Of a stretch of 64,000 nucleotides of DNA, positions 36,383 to 46,208 are shown piece after piece (within the stretch, counting starts at the first letter, position 1; every line of letters begins with the position of its first letter). The notes below the pieces were generated by a model. That model did no database searches. It had not been told where the DNA came from and saw nothing but the letters and a program-made list of their open reading frames with translations. The stretch is from Paralvinella palmiformis (taxonomy: Eukaryota; Annelida; Polychaeta; Terebellida; Alvinellidae), in contig JAODUP010000471.1 in NCBI GenBank assembly GCA_025642065.1, positions 722,001 to 786,000 on the forward strand, written 5' to 3'. The position numbers and the translations under genes were made by a program.

Positions 36383-39252
36383 CAAATACTTTTCAAATGA
36401 AAGAACAAATTCATTGTTTCACAGCATCAGGTAAGTGTAACACAAACTTGGAGTTCTGTTGATTACACCTGAGGAACAAAAGATTTTCAAAATTCTCATT
36501 GTCAGATGGCATCTGTCTGGGCGAAAGATCTTGCCACTTATGCTAAACAGTCTCTCAACTGGAGCAGATGATACTCCAATGGTTGGGCTTTTCCAGCCGT
36601 TTTGGATGTAGTTAAATTATCTGTATATAAGTCTCAAATGTTTACTAAGAACAGCAAGTTGTGGCGATGTTAGGACAAATCAGCTGGAATATGGATGTTA
36701 TGAATAAATTAAACATGCTGGAAGGTTAGACGTTTTATAGGAAAGATTAGATCTGCTCATTGGATTTACTCACAAAATATTTCATATTATCCCTGATCTC
36801 ATCTACTTATACTACATAATTGAAAAGAAATGACTAATTGCAATCCATTATGATCACAGAGAGAAGACCTTCATGGTTGTGTGTGTGTGTGTGTGTCATC
36901 GATCAGATCATTCCCAGAAAGAAATGTTGATGGCAAAATATTCAGAACAGAAGTTTGTAATGTACTTGAAAAATTGGATACTTTGTCATATTTAAATGCA
37001 AATACTTTTCATTATGGAAAATACAAATACTCAAAAAAGTATTTAAATAGTTTCAAATACAAATAGAAATGCACACACACATATATACATCTCTTTATGT
37101 CCTATATTACAGCTTACACAGACCTCGTGTTAATGTTAGTACACAAGTCTCCTAGTAGTCTTGATGTGCCAAATGCTGATGGATGCACATGCAGAGAATT
37201 ACTGGAACCATTTAAAGCTGCTTTAAGCTCAGATTCTGAGGTAACCAATTAATAGTTTTTTCACATTCTCTCTCTCTCTCTGTGTGTGTTCAATACATTT
37301 TCTTCCTGTTTCACTACATCAACAGTACTTTAGGATTGCCTCGTATATTATCCTTGAACATTTTCCCTTTCTTTTCTTGTCTACTCTCAGTACAATAATA
37401 TCTTGTCTACATATCTACTTTAGGATACTGATACGGATAGTTCTACGGATGATGATCAAATACCAAATAATGATCCCTGGCAGAGAAGATTGGCTGAAGA
37501 GTTAACGGATGAATATTATGAAGGTTATGGACGATATGAGGATGGTCAGTAAATCTCAGTCAAAACATGATGTTTTAAAAATTATTTGTCATTGTATATC
37601 CAGAATGGTTCTTGATCAATTTTATTCATGTATCAAAACATTATTGATCCACTGAGTGTTTCAGATGATGATTGGTGTTTTACAACCACTTTTGTCCACA
37701 TGGTAGTCTAAATGGGCTGTCCGAATGTTTCAGACAAATCAATAAAATTATTGAATTTAGAAATTATGTTTATGGCCACTTAAACATCCAAATATCATCA
37801 TTGTGAGGATAAAATATTGGAAGACAGACATTTGCTGGATATGTTAACTGTCATGCAATATTCATATAGTGGTTTTATTTATGTGTAATATGTACAGTCA
37901 GAATCCATTAATCCAGACATCATTTATCAGACAAATCCACCTTCTGACACATTATTGCCTGTGACGGATTTAGCTCCATTATAAATTACTCTTTAATCCG
38001 GAAAAATTGTGTTCCATGTTCTGACTCCGACACTTCATTTTGCCATCAGAATATGACTTTTCAATGTAAAATGACCTCGATAATCCAATAACACGAAAAT
38101 GTTTCTGCTGGTTCAGTCATGCAAGACACACCAACATGTTGTCAGTAATGCTTCATTAACCTACCCACCCATGATAATTGCTAAATCGTAACCAATTATA
38201 ATCGTCCTTGACCAAGTACACCGACGTAGGATGCTTCCATTGCCTCTGGCTATCTAATAGTAATAGCCAATCATAATCATTCATGGCTAATTACAAACAC
38301 AAATGTGTGATCTTTAAAATGAGCAGATTATGAGTTAATTTTATGCATGGTTATTGAATATTAATTTAAATAAGAATGTCTATCTTTATGATTTAAAAAT
38401 GTGTGACACAGATTACCGGTATGTCAGGGACTCGATCTTTTGACATTCTTGTTTATCCGGCATATTATCGTGTGACAAACCTTGTCGGATTAACAGATTC
38501 TGACTGTATTTCTCTATAAGATAACTCATCCTCATCTACCTATTTCTTTAATCATAGCTTACCACAGAGATGCTGAAGAGGCAGAAACATGGGATCAATG
38601 GGCTGATAGGATTGGCGATGAGCATAAAACGAGACAACACTCAGTATTCTATCCTTCTCACGCAAACTCTCATAAGAGGCAAGCCACCAAGGATAACCAT
38701 CTGCCAAAACGACCAAAAATATCTGAGGAAAAACGAAGGGCATTTGAGGAGAAGTTGAAACAAGAAATGCTCAAACAGAAAGAGGAATTGTCTGAAATTA
38801 GGAATGTCATCCACAAGCAATTATTTGATACGTACGAGCTTATGTGTGGCTATTTGTTTGATGACAAACAAAAGGTTGAGGCAAGGGATCGCATCTTGGC
38901 AGAGGCATCCAAGCAGAAGTCGGCATCAATTCGTAGAAGGTTGCTCGTGTTAGAGAACAAAGCCGTTTTACTTCAGTTTGCCGATATCCCATGGCCAGTA
39001 AAATCCGGTTCTAGTTTCCACAAAGGACAGGATGGTGGTGAAGATCAATTAACGGAGTTTTTGTTCGGTGGGTTGGATGAAGGATCTGAAGTCTACGAAC
39101 AACGTCTGAAGAAGGAGCAAAGAAAGTGGCATCCTGACCGATTTCTTCAGAAGTGTGGTGCTCGTCTGAAGGACAATGACGAGGCAAGCATCATTGACGC
39201 GGTGACAAAAATATCGCAGGTGCTAAATAAACTATCAAACAATAGGAAGTAA
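31945..39252 (+). CDS. NFKBIL1: NFKBIL1-like protein (ankyrin repeats, J-like C-terminus), 5 exons
   Basis: Exons 31945-32129, 36038-36138, 37113-37240, 37424-37544 and 38558-39252 join in phase to 409 residues (human 381). NFKBIL1 is a nuclear protein described as an inhibitor-like relative of I-kappa-B. Ankyrin repeats are seen at about 45-70 (GDNTLLHAACELGSDGIV) and 75-105 (NAEGNLPIHLAVKYALDG), with a third weaker unit (VPNADGCTCRELL). An acidic Asp/Ser linker follows (DTDTDSSTDDD), then DPWQRRLAEEL, a HRDAEEAETWDQWADRI segment and a long charged helix. The end carries the diagnostic J-like block KEQRKWHPDRFLQKCG with AVTKISQVLNKL. ATG at 31945 is the first Met in frame after a stretch without similarity. 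Likely polyadenylation signals lie at 39568-39573 and shortly after. Introns carry a LINE, a hAT remnant and a pogo-type MITE. Confidence 0.93.
33528..34020 (-). mobile_element. LINE reverse-transcriptase C-terminus and 3' end
   Basis: The minus strand encodes LSIRQHIHFKILLTTYKSIN and DIAPDYLCELVSTRKSS. The 3' end is GCTAGTAAGGGCGGTTTATT plus TTA repeats. It closely matches, in inverted orientation, the copy at 40388-40935. NFKBIL1 intron 1. Confidence 0.85.
34540..34650 (-). mobile_element. Possible tRNA-like SINE head
   Basis: On the minus strand ATGGCTCAGTTGCC and, about 40 bases on, GGCTCGATTTCCGG resemble A and B boxes. No known body or second copy was found; weak call. Confidence 0.3.
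36329..36380. repeat. (TA)n microsatellite
   Basis: About 26 TA units at the border of the hAT remnant in NFKBIL1 intron 2. Confidence 0.95.
36381..37072 (-). mobile_element. hAT transposon remnant with transposase C-terminal motif
   Basis: Minus strand at 36440-36610 encodes KSPTIGVSSAPVERLFSISG followed by KIFRPDRCHL, the hAT dimerisation motif. TACAAATACTTTT-type ends border the region. Other parts are deleted. It fills most of NFKBIL1 intron 2. A short related piece lies at 54912-54945. Confidence 0.75.
37666..37725 (-). mobile_element. 5'-truncated SINE family A
   Basis: Only the 3' end is present (TTTTACAACCACTTTTGTCC). TGTTTCAGA repeats at 37657-37665 and 37726-37734 as the target-site duplication. 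NFKBIL1 intron 4. Confidence 0.8.
37895..38506. mobile_element. Pogo/Tc1-type MITE, TA target site
   Basis: The left end CAGTCAGAATCCATTAATCC and right end GGATTAACAGATTCTGACTG are imperfect inverted repeats of about 25 bases, flanked by TA on both sides. The interior is non-coding. The right end lies 51 bases before NFKBIL1 exon 5. Confidence 0.82.
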
Positions 39253-42089
39253 TGTTTATTGTGGCTTAGGCTGAAGTCTACCTTGAATATACTGATGAAG
39301 TGGGTTTGCTGTTTAAAGTTATTCCAAGTTTAACCTTTGGTTTGAACTAGTTAAAAACCGCTTTTCAGTACTAGATATAGTTGACAGCAACAGTTACTAA
39401 TGATGATCAGTATTGACAACTAGAGAGAAAGAAAGACATTAATTATCAGCTGTAAGCTGTATTTTTCTTCTATGTTCTGCGTGTTGTTGCAATGATATTC
39501 ATTGCTTAATTATTTATTCACTGTATTTTATAGTGGATTATATACAGCTGATGAGAGTTATATTCTTAATAAACAATCTGTATATGGCTAAATAGTGAAT
39601 AAACGTTATTTATTTATGTTATTTATGATAATTATCATGTGTTCGTCTAAATAACAACATCTTTTAAACACAGCAACAAGTGTAAGCCTGTGAGTTAATT
39701 ATCCCATCCATTTTAGTTAAACAAATCTTTTATGCAACTTTGATAAAAATTCATTAATAAAAATATACAATTCAGTTACTTCAATAAATCAGATTCACAA
39801 ATATATAAGTATCGGTACTAATTCTGTGTGGTTTAATACAGAACAGTCACAGTACAATCCACATGCATAATTTTTCTGCTTCTGTGTGTTCATCACATTG
39901 TTTCCACCAATTATGAAATATGTATGCATGCACAAATATACACCTCTCCCCCCACACACGCAGGATGGTACATATCATTCGGTGATCTGTTTATTTGCAG
40001 TTTGCCATGTTATTGACTTTGATATTACAATAATGAACTACATTTCTCCCTAATTAAAGTAAGTTGGTGTATGCTGCTTCGTACTAAAAACAGAAGGAAA
40101 ACTGATGTCTGCTGTATGGGTGACTTCAATGCTATAAATGGTTTGGAGTATGATGCCACATTGCTGTTTAAAAATATATATTTATGTATAGTTTCTTGTA
40201 AATTTATATATATATTATTGTATTTTGATGCCATGGAATTTTGTTTTAATTTTAATTTTGTTATAATAAGATTGTGTACTGTATGCTGTTAGATAATTTA
40301 GTAGATGTTAATTAAGTTGTTGTGTTAGTTCGTTTAATGTACAAATACTAACATTTAAGTGTTACCTGTATTGCTTTCCCCATGCAGGAGCTACGGAGCA
40401 CTGGCAATATCAAAATAGTGCAGCTCGCATTGTAACAAATACTAGAAAATATGATCATATCACCCCAATTCTTCAAAAACAACATTGGCTACCTGTTAGC
40501 GTATCCATTTCAAGATTCTGTTAAAAACTTATAAATCTATTAATGATATGGCGCCAGAATACCTGTGTGAACTGGTTTCCATTAGAAAGTCATCCCGAAA
40601 ACTCAAGTCATCCAGTCAGATACTACTGCAGGTGCCAGTGTCTCGGCTCATATGGTGATTGTGCATATAGTGTTGCAGCCCCTACTTTATGGAATAGGTT
40701 GCCGGCAAATATTAGAACTGCGTCGTCTCTCGAAAATTTTAAATCTTCTAAAAACACACCTATTTATGGTCGCTTTCACAGATAAATAATTATGATCTTT
40801 TAAATTATTACAGGGTTTTTACAGACATACCATTTGGGGTATTATTATATTACATATTATTTGTACAGCGCCTTTGAATGGCTCCTGCTAGTAAGGGCAC
40901 TTTATTAAATATACATTTTTATTATTATTATCTTTTGAATAATTTTAATTCCCATATTTTTTGCACATTCCTGTTGAGATACATTTTATGCCAAAGTGAA
41001 TAAAAGGTAGCTTTTAATACAATTTATTCACAATGGACCCTAACTGATTTTAAATTTAGCGAATGATGTGGTTTTGTTGATATTTTGGCTCACGCAGACG
41101 AGTACACATATTCAGTGCATTACGGTCAATATCCCTTTTCTCAATCATCTTATCAAAGTAAATCAAAAACTAAAATGAAATGACAATTTCTCTTATAATC
41201 TACAAATATCTGTTGATAATGTACGCGTTACTGTAAACATGATTTTTACATGTTATACGCGTCGGTTCCAAACGAGACTCTTCAAAACTGGCCGTCCTCC
41301 ATCACAAAGACATAATGCTTTATTAAGAATAATACAAACATATACACACCTAGCCTAGGTCCTAGGCTGTGTCGAGCTAAACGTCGTACTTTGTTTGACA
41401 TATGGAATAGATGATTAAGAACACATTTGGCGTGCTATCAAAGCATCCGTCATTCGTGTCAAATTTGATGACGTAACAGATGCCATTGTGAATAGAAATA
41501 AATCTCGGGGGAGGTGGGGGGTGAAATGGTAATATCAGAAGCTAAAGAAACACCATCCCGCTCTAAAATCATATCCACGACAGTCTGTAGACGACGGTTA
41601 ACTATCAATCACCCCCCCCCCACCACACCCCCAGGAACATCCCCTGTCTTTGTCCAGTCAGACTGTATCTATTTTAAATGACCAGCCACGCCACACGCTA
41701 TAGGTGCCTTATAATATGATGACATAACGGGCTAGGTCAAGGTGAGCGTCTCGTCTCTTTGTTCGACCGATAATTATAGTGTTACGTAATATGGAGGATG
41801 GTCCGCGCTGACGGTACTGATATGCGTGTTTTGTTTACCTGAGCTCCGTCGGAATAATTAGTTAATTACCGGACGCTCGGGATGATTGTCTCTTTGTTCA
41901 TCCACCTCGTTACCTGAGCACGAGATACAGCAGTCTGCATCGTACCTGTCGGTGATTGTATCGTTCCATCTCCCAAAACGTGCCACTGGCTGCGGAAGAT
42001 GCTGGTAATACCTGAATTGAAATCACCCTGTCTATCAGTCAGCGAGGAACAGCTCGTCTTGGACTGGACTAGATAACTCACACACATAC

Positions 42090-42127
<38 letters not shown>

Positions 42128-42142
42128 TTTTATATATCCAAA
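39253..42142. other. NFKBIL1 to SOCS-box gene intergenic region
   Basis: Contains the NFKBIL1 3' UTR (AATAAA at 39568-39573), the LINE fragment at 40388-40935, GC-rich homopolymer runs near 41515-41635 and a TA repeat at 42090-42130 just before the SOCS-box gene start. No further gene seen. Confidence 0.65.
40388..40935 (+). mobile_element. LINE reverse-transcriptase C-terminus and 3' end
   Basis: Encodes QNSAARIVTNTRKYDHITPI, LQKQHWLPV, then in other frames INDMAPEYLCELVS and SVAAPTLWNRLPANIRTASS. Frameshifts and stops disable it. The 3' end is GCTAGTAAGGGCACTTTATT with an ATT-repeat tail. Confidence 0.88.
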
Positions 42143-43807
42143 ATGGAGGTAAGTTGACAGATTATATATTCTAATTTGTGTTTCATTGTTTATAATTTAA
42201 TATCTATTTCCGATCGTTCGATGTAAACATTAAAAGGTGTTACTAGTTTTTGACATTAGTTTGTTGTTTATGTTTTGATTAAAGGTTATTATTTGTGTCT
42301 GTCGAGAGGTAATGGCATTGATAGCGATAATAGTAAGTTATTAATATTAATATTATTGATTAACTGCTCAGTTTTGTTGCTGGATCCAAACTGGTTACAG
42401 ATAAAACACACTATAGAATTCTAGGTAGCAATTCTATTTATTCATTTGCGCATTCCTTCACACTCGGTGTATTTTGCTGCTACGTCTAGCAGGGTTTATT
42501 TCCACTATACAAAATATCTATCTGGTAACATGCGTCAATATATCTAGCTGCGAGAGACACTGCTTATTCGCTGTCTGCATTGAGTTTGTTTTGTTGTTCG
42601 GGGAGAATCCCCAGGCCGTCGCTTATTCGGCACAGCCTCTATGTTTGAGTGGTTGAGAAACTCCTCCCCCCACCACTCACAGGGGAGCAGTACGGAAAGA
42701 TGGAGCCGAAATACCCCGAGGGTGGTTACTGCTAGAGCGTTTTACGTCCTCAGGGGGGTTTTAACGTCCGCCTTTATATTAAATAATTCACTGGAGACTG
42801 CAGCGCCATTTAACGTGGTCAGCCACCCACGATGTTGTGAGCCGAGAAATTAATCTCTGGAAAAGTTTTGACCTCTTGCTGGGTTCGAACCCGTGACCGT
42901 TGGCACCAAGTGCCGGGTGCTTAACCGCTAGGCCACCGGAGCTCACGACCCCATGAGTTGCTTGTAGTTCGGGGAGTATCCCCCGGCTGTCGCTTGTTTG
43001 GCACAGCCTGGATCCATCACTACTGGCTTATATAGCCATTCCCGGACCAGAGACCCAGCGTGATACTTCCGGCCAGGCATCAGTTATCTGGTCGTATCAA
43101 TACTTAATTGATAACTCTAAAGATTATTTGTTTCTAATTAACTTAGTATCATCTTTTCATATCGGTGAAGCCCACTCTCTATTCATTATGGTTATTATTA
43201 TAATTAATGGTAGCGTTAGTGGTCGTGGTATTAGTAGTAGTGGTAGTATTAGTGGTAGTAGTAGTTGTTGTTTGTAGTAGTTGACTAGACTACCCGACCC
43301 GAGTGACAAGTCAGTCTAGTTTAGAGAAAGGGTTGTCCCTATGATAAGATGTCTACTGAAATCAGGTTAGAGACATATTAAATAGCGGTGTGTGCTTTGT
43401 AGTAGTCGTACTAGTTGTTGTGTTAGTAGTAGTAGTGTTTTTTGTTGGTTTTGTTTGTTGTTCGGGGAGAATCCCCAGGCTGTCGCTTATTCGGCACATT
43501 TATGTTGGAGTAGTTGAGAATCTCCTCCCCCACCATTCACAGGGGAGCAGTACGGAAAGATGGAACCGAAATACCCTGAGGGTGGTCACTGTCAGAGTGT
43601 TTTACACCATCAGGGTTTTAACATCCCCCCTTATTTTAAATAATTCAGTGTGGTGGTATTAGTAGTAGTGTGTGTTCGCAAATAATAATAACAACATTCG
43701 CCAGGTGGCAGCACTTCATGTTAGCTAACAGGTATTCGTTCCCCTGAGTTATTTGAGTTCTTATAGATATCAGTAAGTTTCTTTTCAATTAGAATTTATT
43801 TTAAGCT

Positions 43808-43847
<40 letters not shown>

Positions 43848-45393
43848 ATACAAAGTGCTTAATATATTAAGTTACTATTTACAGAAAAAGACCTCCGTAC
43901 GGTCCAGAATTTGTCTCTCTAAGCCACATCACTCAATCAATCGAGTACATTGTCTGAAGCCGAATCCAGACTGGTCAGTACCTAATCTGTACATGCTTAA
44001 AGCCGCCCTTAACCACGAACGTCTGGATCAAGTACTGAACATCCTGGCGCGACCGGACACGGACCTAGATGATGTCAGGATGGGTCATGGAACCGGAACT
44101 GGACTGCCGTTCTTGGAGGCGATTGGCTGTCGGGATCACATCTTCCTGGACCATCTGTTAGCCTCTGATGTGGCACAGGCTATCATACAACTTCACAACA
44201 GTCACGTGTCTTCCGGTCATATGCCGCTGACTATGACGTATTTGGACGGCCATTACAACGCCGTGACGGTGATGCTGAAACATGGCGTTCGATCACGTGG
44301 TAGTTCCGAGGACCGAATCCTCTGGTTCCTGTGTTACCGCCTCGGTGAACTCGACACGAACAGCGCCACCTTCCGGGAGGTGCTGACGGCGGCGGAAGTG
44401 GCCCTGAAGACCGGCACTGGGGCCAACGTGGCCGGTACAGCGGGCTCCTATCCGCTAGACGGTCTGATCCAGAATCCTGTGCACTTCGACCACTGGGGTC
44501 CACTAATCGCGGGAGATTTCACTCGCTATCTGGATTTCATGCGTAGACTGTGTACGGCGACCGATCCGGTAAACCTTGTGACGGCCTTCCGGAGATTGAT
44601 CAACCAGCTGGATACAATCCTGACTCACAGTTACAACACGCCCTGTCTCATTTACTCCAGATCGCTACTGATGTTGCCGCTCACATTGTGGCGCCATAAG
44701 ATGAGGATATTTCTGGACGCCGGTGTCTGTCTCGATGGGATCCAGGAAGGGACCAGCCTTAATCCCTTCCAGCTGTTGGTCAGCTGTCTCGTTAGAGCCC
44801 ATCGTGTAATTAGTGATCTGCTCACAGATGGGAAAGAATTGACCTTCTATCAGGATTGTTTACAGTTGGTATTCACTGTGTACACGTGGCTAGTACCGTA
44901 TTCAATCACCAGTAGGCATTACGTGGCTTCTCCGAGCCGCGACGTACCACCTGAGGTCATTGAGTACACAATAGCCACACTCATGGAGGTGATGTTCAGC
45001 GCGCCGGACCTTTACGTTCCATTCCTAGAATCTTATCTGGAACACCTCAATCCAAAGGAACGGGCCGACTGTTTAGGTGTGCTGGAAAAAAAGATTGGAG
45101 ATGTGAAGCGGTATAATTCACGGAATGTCGCCCTGCTTGGGTTCGTCTGCCGCGAGCCGGGAGTGATCGCTCTTGACACCATCTTATTTAGACTGAGGTC
45201 ACCGAGTGCACTGACCTATTTGGCTAGATGTCGTGTGTTAAGAACGTTTTCTGGAGAAAATATATCGAGTCAGGTACTGTTGTTGTCACTGCCTCGGCGA
45301 CTGGCGAAATATCTTTCTGGATCTTCCTGGATCACAGACGGATACAAGGATATATTATTTTCGTTGCCAGTGTCACTAGCCTGCAATAAATAA
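42143..45393 (+). CDS. Ankyrin-like SOCS-box protein, probable Cullin-RING adaptor
   Basis: Two exons: 42143-42148 (ATG GAG, then a GTAAGT donor) and 43885-45393 after TTTACAG, joined phase 0 to 504 residues. The large exon has no in-frame Met close to its acceptor, and the upstream frame runs into a TA microsatellite, so the two-codon first exon is the best start. The C-terminus reads SALTYLARCRVLRT, then LLLSLPRRLAKYL, a good match to a SOCS box (LCR...LPLPxxLKxYL), the Elongin/Cullin docking module. Weak ankyrin-like helices occur earlier (MPLTMTYLDGHYNAVTVML; NPFQLLVSCLVRAHRVISDLL), so an ASB-like substrate adaptor is inferred. The repeats are degenerate and the substrate unknown. The exon is markedly more GC-rich than its surroundings. 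A polyadenylation signal sits at 45562-45567. Exact family membership is uncertain; the reading frame is clearly coding. Confidence 0.75.
42597..42944 (-). mobile_element. tRNA-headed repeat family B, most complete copy
   Basis: The minus-strand head is GGTGGCCTAGCGGTTAAG (A box) with CGGGTTCGAACCC (B box) at 42880-42944. The body runs to a double-hairpin end at 42597-42645 containing GGGGAGAATCCCC and AGGC...GTCGCTTATT...ACAGCC. Located in the first intron of the SOCS-box gene. Confidence 0.8.
42965..43012. repeat. Solo double-hairpin unit of repeat family B
   Basis: GTTCGGGGAGTATCCCCCGG followed by CTGTCGCTTGTTTGGCACAG. GGGGA/TCCCC and GGCTGT/ACAGCC form two adjacent stems. A further solo unit is at 35603-35650. 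Confidence 0.7.
43200..43450. repeat. Degenerate GTA/GTT trinucleotide tracts
   Basis: Two blocks rich in AGTAGTAGTGGTAGTATTAG lie at 43200-43280 and 43390-43450, inside the SOCS-box gene intron. Confidence 0.6.
43455..43655 (-). mobile_element. Repeat family B, second copy without tRNA head
   Basis: Repeats the hairpin unit, TACGGAAAGATGGAACCGAA and ATACCCTGAGGGTGG, then stops at TTAAATAATTCAGTG. About 85-90% similar by eye to the copy at 42597. Confidence 0.75.
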
Positions 45394-45721
45394 CTGACTG
45401 ACTCACTGACTGACTCACTGACTGACTCACACACACACATCTGGTGCGCACAAATAATTAACAGATTATATTGGATACTCACTCACTCACTCACTCATTC
45501 ACATATACACATCTGGCGCACACAAATAATTAACAGATTTTATTGGATATTATATATTTTTAATAAAATCAATTCCATATCGAGTCAGTATTGATTATTC
45601 AGTAGATGAGACCTATAATGTGGATTTTTATTTCTGTTATAAAATTCGATTGGCTAAAGTCAGCAACATGAAGTAAAATATCATGACATGCTGTTGATAT
45701 GATACAACCTACATTTATTAG

Positions 45722-45764
<43 letters not shown>

Positions 45765-45809
45765 GAATATAGGAGAGGTAAATACATAAAACTAAATACT
45801 GTTTTTGTA

Positions 45810-45875
<66 letters not shown>

Positions 45876-46065
45876 TACATTGGTGTCACCGTATGAAAAG
45901 TTGCTCTGTCAGATTCAGTACCCTGATGAATAGTCTAGAGTTTAAAATTCACGATTTGAGATTTTATGTGCCACTTCTACAATGCTAAAACGCACACACG
46001 CGCGTGGGAGCGCGCACCCCCTATATACGTATACACACAAACATTAAATAGTCTATATTATAATG

Positions 46066-46120
<55 letters not shown>

Positions 46121-46208
46121 ATAAAAAAAATAACCAACCTATCGTTATACTGGCCAGTATGAGGAGGAAAATATGATCAGATTAAGCCACTAATATTATA
46201 TTTTGATG
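45394..46208. other. Convergent 3' region of SOCS-box and sulfatase genes
   Basis: Holds a duplicated segment (CACAAATAATTAACAGATT at 45446-45478 and 45519-45551), polyadenylation signal 45562-45567, and microsatellites (TA 45726-45760, TC/TA/CA 45812-45873, TA 46069-46118). No gene seen. Confidence 0.65.
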
